From contig JAABRU010000021.1 of assembly GCA_011390755.1 (NCBI GenBank), positions 1-51,011 of the forward strand: a DNA stretch of 51,011 nt, in the 5' to 3' direction. Below are positions 15,240 to 24,800 of the stretch, in pieces. The DNA is from Desulfobacteraceae bacterium. GTDB taxonomy: Bacteria; Desulfobacterota; Desulfobacteria; Desulfobacterales; Desulfococcaceae. The notes below the pieces were generated by a model. The model did no database searches, was not told the DNA's origin, and was given only the letters and a program-made list of their open reading frames with translations. Position 1 is the stretch's first letter, and every line of letters starts with the position of its first letter. Position numbers and translations under genes: made by a program.

Positions 15240-17447
15240 ATGGGAAAAATTTTGAAACGCTCTGTTTTTCCAATATGTTGTCTGATACTGTTCTTTTCCC
15301 CGCTTCATGCGGAAATTGTGCCGGACGGTTCCACAGGTTCCCTCGGTCAGATTGAGGCGGCCCAGGGGAATTATGACATCAGAATGAATTACGGGCATCA
15401 GGCCGGGGAAAATCTTTTTCACAGTTTCAGCCGCTTTAATATCGGCACCGGGGAAACAGCAACTTTCGGGGTTTCAGCCGCCATCCGGAATATCATCAGC
15501 CGGGTAACGGGTGGGAGTGAATCCTTTATTGACGGAACCATTCGCAGTCTGATTTCGGATACTGCGGATATTTCCGCTGCGAATCTCTATCTGCTCAATC
15601 CCTCCGGCATTCTCTTCGGTCCCAATGCGGCCCTGGACATGGGCGGTTCCTTTCATGTCAGTACAGCGGATTATCTGCGCATGGGCGAATCCGAAAGATT
15701 TTATACCACGGTGCAGGAAAACGAGATACTGTCTTCGGCACCGCCTTCGGCCTTCGGTTTTCTTGCAGCCCCCGCGCCAATCCGTTTTACAGGACTGGGG
15801 GAGGTCGGAGAGGACATGGCTCCCGGTCTGACCGTTGCCCCTTTGCAGAATATTTCCGTGATCGGCGGGGATATATCTTTGACCGGCACATTCCTTACGG
15901 ACGGCACAGCCGAAAAACCCCTGGGGAATCTGAGTGCGCCCGGGGGCAGTCTGCATCTGGTCAGTGCGGCTTCTCCGGGAGAAGTCATGCTTTCCGGAAA
16001 CGGGCCGGATACATCTTCTGTCAGCAGTCTGGGAAATATCACCCTGTCTGATCATTCACTGCTCAAAGCCACCGGAACCGGTTCGGGAAATATTTTTATC
16101 CGGGCCGGGCAGTTTGTTATGGAAAACAACAGTGTGCTGGAAATGGATACCAAAGGGGATGATCCCGGGGGAATAAGCGATATTCAGGCAGAAACGGTGA
16201 CCATCCGTTCCGGTGATATTTTCAGCGATGCCACCGGAACCGGCAGAGGAGGCGATATTTCCATTTCCGGAATTGGCGGAAACAGTGCGGAATCGGTCAT
16301 GATTTCAGAGGGAGGCCGGGTTTTTGCCAATGCCGCAAACACAGCGGTCCATGCCGGGAATGCCGGGAATGTGAATATTCATACAAAGAATCTGACTCTT
16401 TCCGGCAGCAGTATCTCCTCTTCCACGGACGGCGGAGGCAGCAGCGGGAGTATCCGCCTGCAGGCAGAGCAGTCCCTTATCATTACAGATCAGAGCGAAG
16501 TATTTGCCTCATCGGGCAGTCATACGGCAAGCGGAGATTCCGGGGCAATCAGTATTGAAAGCCCCAAAACCCTGCTGAGCAGCGGCAGTAAAATATCCAT
16601 TGATACAAACGAAGGGGATGGGGGCCGTCTGCGGATCGGCGGGGCCGGGGAAAGTGCTGCGGAATCCGTGACTGTTTCCGGCAGCCAGATTTTTGCAGGC
16701 ACAATCGGCAGCGGAAATGCCGGGGATGTGCTGATTCAGGCGGATCATATCCGCTTTGACAATAAAGGCATTATCGGCAGTCAGACCATGGGAAGCGGCC
16801 GCGGGGGGGATATCCGGCTCGAAGTGGGTAGCAGTTTTGCACTCACAGAAGGTGCCTATATTTCTTCCGAAAGTCTTTCCACCGAAAACGGAGGGGAGGC
16901 CGGTCATATTTCCCTATGGTCAGGGGATTCCCTTTTCCTCCGGGACAGCCGCATCAGCACCGGGGCACTTAATGCAGGCGGCGGGAAAATCAGCCTGGAG
17001 GCCGCAAATATGATTTACTGCATTGACAGCAGCGTCGCCACCAGTGTGGCCAAAGGGGCCGATGATGCCGGGGATATTTCCATTGCACCCCGGTATGAAC
17101 AGATGCAGTTCGCAATTTTGAACCGGAGTGAGGTGCTGGCCAATGCCTATGAGGGGAAAGGGGGAAATATCCGTATTGAAACCGATCAGTTTATTTCATC
17201 CGGAACCAGCCGGGTGGACGCGTCTTCAAAACTGGGCATAGACGGCACAGTAAACATTGTATCCCCTGAGACTGATGTAAGTCAGGGACTGGTGACACTG
17301 CCTGCCACACTGATGGATGCAGCGCGGTGGGCCTTAACCCCCTGTTTCCGGAGAAGCGGCAGTGATGCCAGTTCTTTTGTCATCCATGGACAGGACGGGA
17401 TTCCGGATGCCCCTGATGACTGGCAGACCGGCTTCCCCTGTTTTTGA
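15240..17447 (+). CDS. Two-partner-secretion exoprotein, haemagglutination (TPS) domain
   Basis: ATG 15240 follows GGAGGGGG. Residues 1-24 are a signal peptide ending LHA. The mature protein begins EIVPDGSTG, and NPSGILFGPNA at 120-130 is the hallmark of the filamentous-haemagglutinin/TpsA N-terminal secretion domain. The rest is Gly/Ser-rich beta-helix sequence with many GGDI, GAIS and GNAGDV turns. The C-terminus has Cys-containing RWALTPCFRR...SSFVIHG and a final CF, a pattern I associate with TPS exoproteins of deltaproteobacteria and cyanobacteria. Export would need a TpsB outer-membrane transporter, and none is encoded in the window. At 735 aa it is short for an adhesin. Function beyond surface or secreted beta-helix is unknown. 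Confidence 0.85.
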   Translation: MGKILKRSVFPICCLILFFSPLHAEIVPDGSTGSLGQIEAAQGNYDIRMNYGHQAGENLFHSFSRFNIGTGETATFGVSAAIRNIISRVTGGSESFIDGTIRSLISDTADISAANLYLLNPSGILFGPNAALDMGGSFHVSTADYLRMGESERFYTTVQENEILSSAPPSAFGFLAAPAPIRFTGLGEVGEDMAPGLTVAPLQNISVIGGDISLTGTFLTDGTAEKPLGNLSAPGGSLHLVSAASPGEVMLSGNGPDTSSVSSLGNITLSDHSLLKATGTGSGNIFIRAGQFVMENNSVLEMDTKGDDPGGISDIQAETVTIRSGDIFSDATGTGRGGDISISGIGGNSAESVMISEGGRVFANAANTAVHAGNAGNVNIHTKNLTLSGSSISSSTDGGGSSGSIRLQAEQSLIITDQSEVFASSGSHTASGDSGAISIESPKTLLSSGSKISIDTNEGDGGRLRIGGAGESAAESVTVSGSQIFAGTIGSGNAGDVLIQADHIRFDNKGIIGSQTMGSGRGGDIRLEVGSSFALTEGAYISSESLSTENGGEAGHISLWSGDSLFLRDSRISTGALNAGGGKISLEAANMIYCIDSSVATSVAKGADDAGDISIAPRYEQMQFAILNRSEVLANAYEGKGGNIRIETDQFISSGTSRVDASSKLGIDGTVNIVSPETDVSQGLVTLPATLMDAARWALTPCFRRSGSDASSFVIHGQDGIPDAPDDWQTGFPCF

Positions 17448-17645
17448 AAACAGCAAAAACAGTACAGGGGCAAATACCAATGCTGGTGGTTCCTCTCTTC
17501 CGTGTAAGATCCGTCAGACACTCATGCCCGGGTTTCAGGCGGACGCGGTGCCTCTGTGTAAGTAATATAGTGTTTAAGATAATTGTTTTGGGGCAGGTTT
17601 CCGTTTGTTGTCTCCGTTTGTTAAACGGTTGGATCTGAATTCCCT

Positions 17646-18707
17646 TTACCCCGGTTTTCGTGCCACAATGATTTTGTCCCTGAGTGTCCAGTTGAGAAGC
17701 TGAAAGCGGATCAGGGGAAATACTGCCGGGTGAGCGGCCAGGCGCCAGATACCGGTGCCTAATATCAGGCGGGCGATTTTCCCCGGAATATCCTGCCGGT
17801 GGATTCGGTTTCCGAACATTTCCGGAATATAATCGGGATTGTTGTACAGGACATGCCCGGGGGATACTTTCAGTTTTCCCTCTTTTTCCGACACATCCCA
17901 GCGGGGGTGGATTAGTTCAAATGTCATCCCGGCTTTGCAAAAGACTTTCCGGTAAAAATGGAGCGGGTAGGAATCTTCATGGATACCTTCGGAAATATTG
18001 GGCAGATTGTCCTCACTCATATTCAGAATCTGTTCTTTGGTATAATAGGGCGGATGGAATGCCTCATGTATGCCGAAGAAGATACCCCCGGGCCGCAGGG
18101 TGCGGGAAATTTCCTTTACGGCTTTGGGCAGATCGAAAAAATGGTGCAGTACGGAACAGCAGAATATCCGGTCCAGACTGCCGTCCCTGAAGGGCAGGGA
18201 TTCGGCATCTCCCCGGAAACGGGCAAAGCGGACAGGCAGATGATCCAGCAGTATCCGGCCTTTTTTCATCCGTTCCGGATCATAGTCCAGTGCAGCGGCC
18301 TCTGCCCCGGCTTCGGCAAAGTGCCGGGTTCCCCAGCATTCGGCTGCGCCGAGTTCCAGCACCCGTTTATCCGTCCAGGGTTTTCCGCATTCCAGAACAA
18401 TTTTCAGATACCATAAGGCCGACTGATAATAGGGGTGGGGATGATCCGGCAGGGAAAGATAATGCTCCGGCGGCGGTTCCCATCCGGCTTTTTTATCTTT
18501 CTCTGTTTTCTGGGTCCAGCCTTCCTGTTCTCTGTCTTTGCCTTCCTGATGTGCAATCCGGGAAGGCAGCATATTCCATATGTTCTCTTCGTGTTCAAAC
18601 TTCCGGCCGCATCCGCTGCAGGAAACGGTATCGGAAGATGCAATGTGCAGCGGTTTGTGGCAGTCGGAGCATTGCAGTGAATTTGTCCAGGCTTGTAAAT
18701 AATTCAT
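17646..18707 (-). CDS. Zinc-ribbon class I SAM-dependent methyltransferase
   Basis: The 353-residue protein starts at ATG 18707. The N-terminus has C13-x2-C16 and C30-x2-C33 (LQCSDC, SCSGC), a Trm112-like zinc ribbon. VLELGAAECWG (about 116-126) is the SAM-binding motif I, LDYDPERM follows as the acidic loop, and CSVLHHFFDLPKAVKEISRTLRPGG is the Methyltransf_11 post-motif region. The substrate cannot be told from sequence; small molecules, lipids or glycans are typical of this type. It is 21 bases downstream of the small gene at 18729-19046 and could share its transcript. Between it and the TpsA-like gene the 198 bases hold nothing I recognise. Confidence 0.8.
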   Translation of the reverse strand: MNYLQAWTNSLQCSDCHKPLHIASSDTVSCSGCGRKFEHEENIWNMLPSRIAHQEGKDREQEGWTQKTEKDKKAGWEPPPEHYLSLPDHPHPYYQSALWYLKIVLECGKPWTDKRVLELGAAECWGTRHFAEAGAEAAALDYDPERMKKGRILLDHLPVRFARFRGDAESLPFRDGSLDRIFCCSVLHHFFDLPKAVKEISRTLRPGGIFFGIHEAFHPPYYTKEQILNMSEDNLPNISEGIHEDSYPLHFYRKVFCKAGMTFELIHPRWDVSEKEGKLKVSPGHVLYNNPDYIPEMFGNRIHRQDIPGKIARLILGTGIWRLAAHPAVFPLIRFQLLNWTLRDKIIVARKPG

Positions 18708-18728
18708 ATTTCTCTTTTCTTTGTTGTT

Positions 18729-19046
18729 TTATCTAATGTCAATACAATGGGGAGGTCTGTTCCTCCCTGCCGTTTTTGCTTTTACATCAGGTCCAGACGA
18801 ATGAGCATATTCTGATTCCCAGGTCTGCCTACGGCTTTCTTTCAATTGTCTTAAAATTTCATCTTTGCCCATACCGGAATAAGGATGTTCTTCCCGTAAC
18901 TCATTCATCCACTGTTTCATTCTTTCCTGCCAGTTATGCTGAGCCGAAGGTAAAATCAGAATCGTGAATTCTTCAGATGGCGGTAAGCCGGTAACGGTCA
19001 ATTTGCCGCTGCTGTCAGTAATTGTTTTTACATGATAGGTCTGCAT
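18729..19046 (-). CDS. Small antitoxin-like protein, copy 1 (105 aa, stop-codon readthrough form)
   Basis: The first 82 codons are almost identical to those of the gene at 27033-27281: MQTYHxKTITDSSGKLTVTGLP, then helical WQERMKQWMNELREEHP. The N-terminus resembles the short swapped-hairpin start of VapB/AbrB-type antitoxins, but that is a weak resemblance. In copy 2 the frame ends EYAH-TAG. Here that codon is TCG, so translation runs 23 residues further (SSGPDVKAKTAGR...) through sequence that is not homologous coding DNA. No adjacent toxin is recognisable. Confidence 0.55.
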   Translation of the reverse strand: MQTYHVKTITDSSGKLTVTGLPPSEEFTILILPSAQHNWQERMKQWMNELREEHPYSGMGKDEILRQLKESRRQTWESEYAHSSGPDVKAKTAGRNRPPHCIDIR

Positions 19047-19085
19047 TATTCAACCCTCTTTATATTGTTTACATTATAAACTTGT

Positions 19086-19147
19086 TACAAGGCGCTGCCC
19101 CGTAGTATGGGGCAGAGCCTCTCCCCATGCGTTACGGGGCAGAGCCC
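19086..19147. repeat. GGGGCAGAGCCCC palindromic repeat, interrupted
   Basis: Contains GCTGCCCCGTAGTATGGGGCAGAGCC and CGTTACGGGGCAGAGCCC. The matching intact block is at 27330-27390. Here the second palindrome is split after GAGCCC by the element at 19148-19277. Confidence 0.65.
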
Positions 19148-19277
19148 AATGGCATTAAGTTAAGGAATTTTTGGAGTGCCAAAATGAAGTGAAACGGAAT
19201 TTTGGCCGGATTTTCCTCAACATTTCAGTGTCCCAAACTTTCAGTTCGGGACTCCTCCGCCTTCACTTAACGGCATC
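19148..19277. mobile_element. 130 bp inverted-repeat insertion in a GGGGCAGAGCCC site (copy 1)
   Basis: The ends AATGGCATTAAGTTAAGG and (reverse complement) GATGCCGTTAAGTGAAGG are imperfect inverted repeats, 14 of 18 matching. The element is flanked by exact 12 bp direct repeats GGGGCAGAGCCC (19136-19147 and 19278-19289). The paralogous locus at 27370-27392 has the uninterrupted palindrome. This looks like insertion with target duplication. A near-identical copy is at 21647-21777. Confidence 0.75.
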
Positions 19278-19314
19278 GGGGCAGAGCCCCGTAACGGGTA
19301 GCAGATAGAAACTG

Positions 19315-19578
19315 TCAGTTTTCCTTATACAGCAGCACCGTATCCCGTTCAGCAAAAAATTTTACATGCGGACGGAGCTCCGTTTCACTGAACAGTTCGA
19401 TTTTTCTTCCCGGCATACGCCCCGGTTCTCCCTCCGGGCTGAACCGGCGAAGCCCCGGAACAGGACGATGTGCGGGAGGTTTCAGTTCCACCAGCAGGTC
19501 AATATCGCTGTCCCTGCTGTTGTCCTGCCGGGCAAAGGAACCGAACAGCGAAATTTTTCCGGCATAGGGTCGGAACGG
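19315..19578 (-). pseudogene. 5'-truncated MNT-type nucleotidyltransferase (copy 1)
   Basis: Translating 19578 down to the TGA at 19315-19317 gives RPYAGKISLFGSFARQ followed by NSRDSDIDLLVEL and ending VLLYKEN. This matches the 100-aa protein at 27407-27709 from its residue 16 onward. The GSFAR and DSDID catalytic motifs are kept, but the first 15 residues (MNTVEELRSKAVPLL) are gone. They are replaced by the 3' end of the upstream gene 19592-20212, whose stop codon lies within this frame's extension. Leu-to-Pro changes relative to copy 2 also suggest decay. It has no start codon of its own. Confidence 0.65.
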
Positions 19579-19591
19579 CTTTTCCGGACTA

Positions 19592-20212
19592 TTACTGTTT
19601 TTCCAATATTCCTTTGAGTATTGAAAAAATACTTTCCAAATCTTCCGGGAATCGGAATGTGTGAATATCTTTCATCATATGTTTTTTTTCTCTTTCCAGA
19701 ACAGCAAATCGCCAGACTTCACCGATACTGACTGCTCCGTAAATCTGTTCGGGAGAATCGCTTTCGTTATAAATATCAACAGCAATCATTTCTGCGGCCA
19801 GCTGCTTAAAACCTTTTTCCAAATCCCCTTTTTTGGCTTCGACTACAATAATCTGCTGTTTTGAACGTAATAAATAATCAAGGACACCGCCCAGCTTTTC
19901 ATTCACCTCAACGGGATATTCCATATTCAGTCTGGCATCGGTTGTTTTCAGTATTCCGTGAAGTATCGGCGCAATCATCAGTTCTCTTTTTGCGGACTCC
20001 GAACTGACAGATACTTTCGGGATTATCGCATAATATAAGGAGCGGAGATTTTCCGTTACTTCCCTATCAATTTCAGTACTTTGGGGAAGATGGATTTCCT
20101 GTACCGAAAAGGAATATCCCAGACTGTTTATGATTTCATCTTCAGGTTTTCCCATTTCACAGTAATCACTGAAACTGTATTTTTTTCCTTCTGTAAATAT
20201 TTTTCCTGTCAT
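19592..20212 (-). CDS. PD-(D/E)XK nuclease-like hypothetical protein
   Basis: 206 residues from ATG 20212, preceded by AAAGGAC. The segment GGVLDYLLRSKQQIIVVEAKK places D112, E125 and K127 in the D...ExK spacing of restriction-endonuclease-fold proteins, with RELMIAPIL upstream resembling the family's first helix. Many such proteins are annotated only as type I restriction R-subunit-like N-terminal domains of unknown role. No methylase or helicase partner lies next to it. Its 3' end is fused by deletion to the truncated nucleotidyltransferase relic. It may be a defence remnant or a solitary nuclease. Confidence 0.55.
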   Translation of the reverse strand: MTGKIFTEGKKYSFSDYCEMGKPEDEIINSLGYSFSVQEIHLPQSTEIDREVTENLRSLYYAIIPKVSVSSESAKRELMIAPILHGILKTTDARLNMEYPVEVNEKLGGVLDYLLRSKQQIIVVEAKKGDLEKGFKQLAAEMIAVDIYNESDSPEQIYGAVSIGEVWRFAVLEREKKHMMKDIHTFRFPEDLESIFSILKGILEKQ

Positions 20213-20254
20213 ATCAGAAGTCCTTTGATTTTATCCATTACATTCCTTAGAACG

Positions 20255-20388
20255 GGACGCGGAGCGTCCGGGGCTGCGTTCCCGCGCGGGAGCGTGGGAA
20301 CGAGCAATAAAAATTACTCGTTACGGGGCTCTGCCTCGTAATGCAGTTTCCGGGGTTCTGCCCCGTGCAGTTAAGGACCAGCAGATTT
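20255..20388. repeat. Palindromic repeats (CGCGGGAGCG and GGGGCTCTGCC types)
   Basis: Contains GGACGCGGAGCGTCC, GTTCCCGCGCGGGAGCGTGGGAAC and the RCTCGTTACGGGGCTCTGCC motif, with a GGGGTTCTGCCCC repeat after it. All are members of families found elsewhere in the window. No gene is visible. Confidence 0.6.
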
Positions 20389-20704
20389 CCGAAAGTCTGT
20401 CCCGGAGGGACAGAAAGATAATAGCCCGGCAGTTTACTGCCGGGAATCACAGAGTAAATATTTCATAGGGACGGAAGAAACACCCTGTCTTTTCTGCCGT
20501 CCCTCCGGGACTTTCCGGTTTATGCGGATCCCGGTCCCGGCAATAAATTGCCGGACTATTGTCTGACACCCCTCCGGGGTTTTTTTTACTCGTTACGGGG
20601 CTCTGCCTCGTAACGCCGTTTCCGGGGCTCTGCCCCGTGCAGTATGAGGCAGAGCCTCTCCCCATGCGTTACGGGGCAGAGCCCCGTAACGAGTTGTATT
20701 CGGT
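20389..20704. repeat. Large compound intergenic repeat, copy 1
   Basis: From GCAGATTTCCGAAAGTCTG to the stop codon of the next relic this region is nearly identical to 28602-28934, apart from an 8-base gap near 20467. It contains CCCGGCAGTTTACTGCCGGG, GTCCCTCCGGGAC, CCCCTCCGGGGTTTTTTTT (hairpin plus T8 at 20569-20587, terminator-like on the plus strand) and several GGGGCAGAGCC palindromes. The homology continues into the coding relic, so a segment spanning gene end plus intergenic repeat was duplicated. Confidence 0.75.
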
Positions 20705-20982
20705 TTAGCGGTAATACCGGTGCTCAATAAAACGGTCGGAGAGGATGGTGGTTCCCCGGTTGTCGTAATATCCGTCATTGGGCAGTTCGGAATAGACCTC
20801 TATATCCGGTACGGAGACGTGGAAGAAGTCCACAAACACGGCCCCGCCCACATCGAACCATATTTTGACAAAGAGATCGGGGTTTTCCTGACTGTGCCCC
20901 AGCTTACGGTATCGGCGGATGCGAAAAAATATCCCCATACCACCTGTTTCGCGGTATCCGCCCCTTCCTGGCACCATACGCC
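20705..20982 (-). pseudogene. Frameshifted relic of the shared C-terminal exoenzyme module
   Basis: Reading from 20982, GVWCQEGADTAKQVVWGYFF and ASADTVSWG match the last module of the protease at 21810-26291. A two-base insertion (GGCACAGTCAG against GGCAGTCAG) then shifts frame. The remainder, ENPDLFVKIWFDVGGAVFVD... ending EHRYYR, matches again in the other frame. Only this last module is present, without signal peptide or enzyme. The protein part is closest to the protease copy, while the flanking DNA matches that of the glycosidase, so it is a chimeric duplicate. Confidence 0.7.
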
Positions 20983-21004
20983 TTAATAGCATCTTCTCAC
21001 TGTG

Positions 21005-21292
21005 TTATGCCTGGGTTTGCCGGTATACTTTATGGGTTTCAGCATATAAACGCAGGGCAGCCTGTATTCGGGATTCCCAGTCCTCACTTTCTGCTTTAAA
21101 CCATTCCAATACATCCTTATCCAATTCCATTGTGATTCTGACTTTGGAGTGAGGATGCCATATTTTGGCCTTCCTCAAAAAAGAATCCGGCAGATCAGGA
21201 ATATCCGAATAATCTATTTCCTCATCACTCATCCCTGCCAGTTTTCCCCAATCTGTTTTGGATGATTTTTTCATAATATTGTTTTTTTTCAT
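21005..21292 (-). CDS. brnA: BrnA-type antitoxin
   Basis: 95 residues from ATG 21292 (an alternative ATG is at 21274). The acidic DEEIDYSDIPDLPDSFLRKAK segment followed by a ribbon-helix-helix-like KVRITMELDKDVLEWFKAE and SRIQAALRLYAE is the typical BrnA layout. It neutralises BrnT and, in the family, autoregulates the operon. The start overlaps the 3' end of the brnT gene, giving the classic toxin-first, translationally coupled order. An in-frame extension up to 21451 lies inside brnT and is not used here. Confidence 0.8.
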   Translation of the reverse strand: MKKNNIMKKSSKTDWGKLAGMSDEEIDYSDIPDLPDSFLRKAKIWHPHSKVRITMELDKDVLEWFKAESEDWESRIQAALRLYAETHKVYRQTQA

Positions 21293-21533
21293 TTTTATTT
21301 GCCTTACGTGCTGAAATGATGCGGATTGTGTTATTATCACGTTCTGTAAACACAACAACTGCCACAATGTCACGGAGTAAACCGATTCCGATCCAACGGT
21401 CCTCGCTGTAATCCTGTCTGTTATCGTATTGAACCAGCATTGATTTTTCAAACATCATGGGGATATCCGCAAAGTCAATTTTATGTTTTCGGATATTCAT
21501 CGAATTTTTGTTTTTATCCCATTCAAAGTCCAT
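21225..21533 (-). CDS. brnT: BrnT-type ribonuclease toxin
   Basis: 102 residues. MDFEWDKNKNSMNIRKHKIDF is the BrnT N-terminal signature, followed by EDRWIGIGLLRDIVAVVVFTER and IRIISARKANKNEKKQYYE, the conserved RelE-like core with the IISAR motif. In the family it is an mRNA-degrading toxin inhibited by BrnA. The gene appears full length and intact. It lies between the module relic and the 21647-21777 insertion element within the accessory island. Confidence 0.88.
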   Translation of the reverse strand: MDFEWDKNKNSMNIRKHKIDFADIPMMFEKSMLVQYDNRQDYSEDRWIGIGLLRDIVAVVVFTERDNNTIRIISARKANKNEKKQYYEKIIQNRLGKTGRDE

Positions 21534-21646
21534 GTTTCCAACTGTTTCAGTACACCATCCGCAGAAATCTGTTTGAGGCAGGGTTTTTATTTATTTTATT
21601 CTGCCAAACTCTCAGTTTGGCACTCCCCGTTACGGGGCAAAGCCCC
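21534..21646. repeat. Hairpin and GGGGCAAAGCCCC palindrome
   Basis: TGCCAAACTCTCAGTTTGGCA (21602-21622) is a perfect-arm hairpin, and GGGGCAAAGCCCC (21634-21646) is the left half-site of the adjacent insertion. Otherwise I see nothing in this stretch upstream of brnT beyond a presumed promoter. Confidence 0.5.
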
Positions 21647-21777
21647 AATGGCATTAAGTTAAGGAATTTTTGGAGTGCCAAAATGAAGTGAAACGGAATT
21701 TTGGCAGGATTTTCCTCAATCATTTCAGTGTCCCAAACTTTCAGTTCGGGACTCCTCCGCCTTCACTTAACGGCATC
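21647..21777. mobile_element. 131 bp inverted-repeat insertion (copy 2)
   Basis: Nearly identical to 19148-19277. It is flanked by GGGGCAAAGCCCC (21634-21646) and GGGGCAGAGCCCC (21778-21790), a 13 bp direct repeat with one mismatch. The related region at 20680-20704 carries the unsplit palindrome followed by the same ACGAGTTGTATTCGG context. The insertion therefore hit the same palindromic target as copy 1. Confidence 0.75.
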
Positions 21778-21809
21778 GGGGCAGAGCCCCGTAACGGGTT
21801 GTATTCGGT

Positions 21810-24800
21810 TTAGCGGTAATACCGGTGCTCAATAAAGCGGTCGGGCAGTATGGTGGTTCCCCGGTTGTCGTAATATCCGTCATTGGGCAGTTCGGAATAG
21901 ACTTCGATATCCGGTACGGAGACATGGAAGAAGTCCACAAACACGGCCCCGCCCACATCAAACCAGATTTTGACAAAAAGGTCGGGGTTTTGCTGACTGC
22001 CCCAGCTTACGGTATCGGCGGATGCGAAAAAATATCCCCATACCACCTGATCCCCGCGGGCAGTGGTGTCTGTTCCGCCCTGCCGCCATACGCCCGGTAT
22101 GGAACCTTTGTCAGCGGTGTTTATCATGGTTCCGATTCTCAGGTTGTTGATAAGTTCGGAACCGGCGGGATTTTCTGCCGGATTATACCCGGCTGCCGGA
22201 ATACCGTCTTCGGTCTGCACTTTGCTGTCACTGACACCGTTGATATAAAAATGTTCGACAAAGCGGTCGGTGAGGGTGGCCCTGTTGTGTTCATCCGGTT
22301 TTTCGTCATAGGAAAAATCCGTGTATATATCAATATCCGGGACAGATACATGAAAATAATCCACATAGACCGGGCCGGAAACGTCTTTCCAGATTTTGAC
22401 AAAGAGGTCGGGGTTGTTGGCACTGCCCCAGGAAACATCCGAAGGACTGGCATAGAAATAGCCCCATATGACCGTATCCCCGCGGCCTGTCATGCTTTTT
22501 CCGCCTTCTTTCCATACGGCTTCTATGGGGCCTTTGTCTTCGGTGTGGATGACGGCTCTGAGCCAGAGATCGCTGTCGGGGAAGTAACCGAATCCTTTTG
22601 CTGTACCGGTGAGAGGCACACGGTATTCTGCTACGTCATTGTAGGTTATGACAAGCTCCGCTTTTTTCTCTCCCCCGGATTTCGGTTCAAAAGCAATATG
22701 GCAACAGGTAAAATTTGATACTACTGTTGTGCCTCCTTCTATAGTCCAATTCGTGCAATAATCACTTATTATTTTAAATTCATCTGCATTTACTCCGGAT
22801 AAAGAAATACTGTTTATTGTAATTTTCTGTGCATCAATATTATTCATCCCGAAATCTGTGTAGGAAATTTCTCCGACATCAAAAGAACCAAAATCATAAC
22901 TTGACGGCTCTACGATAATTTTATCTTTTTCTGAACCGCTGATCGTAATATTTTCAGTATTGCTTCCATTATAAGTAATTATAATATTTGCCTCATGTTT
23001 ATCTGATGAATCCGGAGAAAAGATGACACTACATGTACATGAATCAGAAGGATTCAGGGAAATGTTTGAACAGTTGTCATTTTCTATTTTAAAATCATCT
23101 GTTTCCGTAATCTTTACAGAATTAATTTTCAATGCAGTGTTACTTTGATTTGTGATGATAAAAGATTTGCTTAAAGATTCATCTTTGTATAAGGGGCCGA
23201 AATTCAAGTTTGTGGGAGATATGTCAATTTTTTCACTATAATCAATTTCTTCAAAAACCTGAATCCGGTTGTTACCTGAATCTGCCACATAAATCATGCC
23301 ATTTGGACTAACAGTAAGAAAGGAAGGGCTGTTTAAGGCACCGGCTTTATATCCGGTTTCACCGAATTCTGTAAGAAACAGCCCCTGCGATGTATATTTA
23401 ACTATTCTGTCATTCCAGCTTTCAGAAACATAAATATTACCGCTTTTGTCAACAGCTATCCCAGCACCATCAGAATCCCATTTTGTAATATATTCTCCGT
23501 CAGAACTGAATTTCTGAACACGGTAATTGGGATATTGTTCGGTTACATATACATTTCCGAATATATCAACACATATATCCTGGGGATTATCAAAATTTCC
23601 GTTTTCTGAGCCGGAACTTCCCCATTTTGTGACAAAAGTACCGTCTGATGTAAATTTCTGAATACGGTCATTACCGCTGTCCGCAACATAGACATAATTG
23701 CCTTTATCTGTTGCAATCCCTCTGGGATGTTTAAATTCTCCGTTACCGGAACCTTCTTTTCCCCATTTTGCAATAAAGGTTCCGTCTGATGCAATTTTCT
23801 GGATGCGATGGTTGGATGTATCTGCTATATAAAATTTCTCAATATTATCTATGGCTATTCCATAGGGATAATAAAATTTACCATTTTCTGAGCCGTATCC
23901 TCCCCATTGTTCTATAAATGCTCCGTCTGCATCGAATTTTTTTACATAAAAATTATCAACAACGTAAATATTTTCTTCCTTATCAGTCACTATTCCTTTG
24001 GGGCTGTCAAATGTTATCTGCCCTGAAACCCCCCATACATCCAATACGTTTAAATCTGAACTGAATTTCTGCACACCGTTATAACTGCAATCAACTGTAT
24101 ATAAATAACCATTAGAAATATCAATGCCTCTCGCTTGATAAGCTATATTTATACTATGAATCATCTCACCACTGGAGTTAAATTTTTTGAGCCATCTGGC
24201 AGATTCAGCAATAAATACATCACCGTTTATATCTATGGCAATATCATGCGGACTATCAATTTCAGCAAAAGTGCCGATGAATGCTCCATTAGACGAATAT
24301 TTGTTTACTCTCTGATTCTTCAGATCGGAAACATAAACATTGTTGTTTACATCAGTTGCTATTCCTGTTGTAAACATGAGTAGTACATTAGGTTTATCAT
24401 AATCATAATCTCCAAGTCCTTCGACATTCCATTTACTTATAAAAACGCCGTCTGGAGTAAATTTTTGAATACGGCTGTTTCCTCTGTCTGACACATAGAC
24501 ATTCCCATCATTATCAATTGCTAAACCAGTAGGTTGTATAAATTCTCCGTCACCGTTTCCCTGAGTTCCCCATTTTGTTATTAAATCTTTACCGTCAGAG
24601 CTATATTTATAGATACAGTCTCCATAAATATTGGCCACATAAACATTCTCCTGTTTATCCACTGCTACAGCAAGAAGATAGCCAAATGTTCCTACCTCCC
24701 ATTTTGTAATAAAATTTCCATCAGCAGAAAATTTTTGAATACAGTTATTGCCTGAATCCGCAATATAAACATTTCCGCTGTTCCCTACAGCTACATCACA

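Noticed and set aside
21293-21451. 53-codon N-terminal extension of the BrnA antitoxin
   Set aside because: It lies wholly within brnT in another frame and BrnA proteins are about 90-100 residues.
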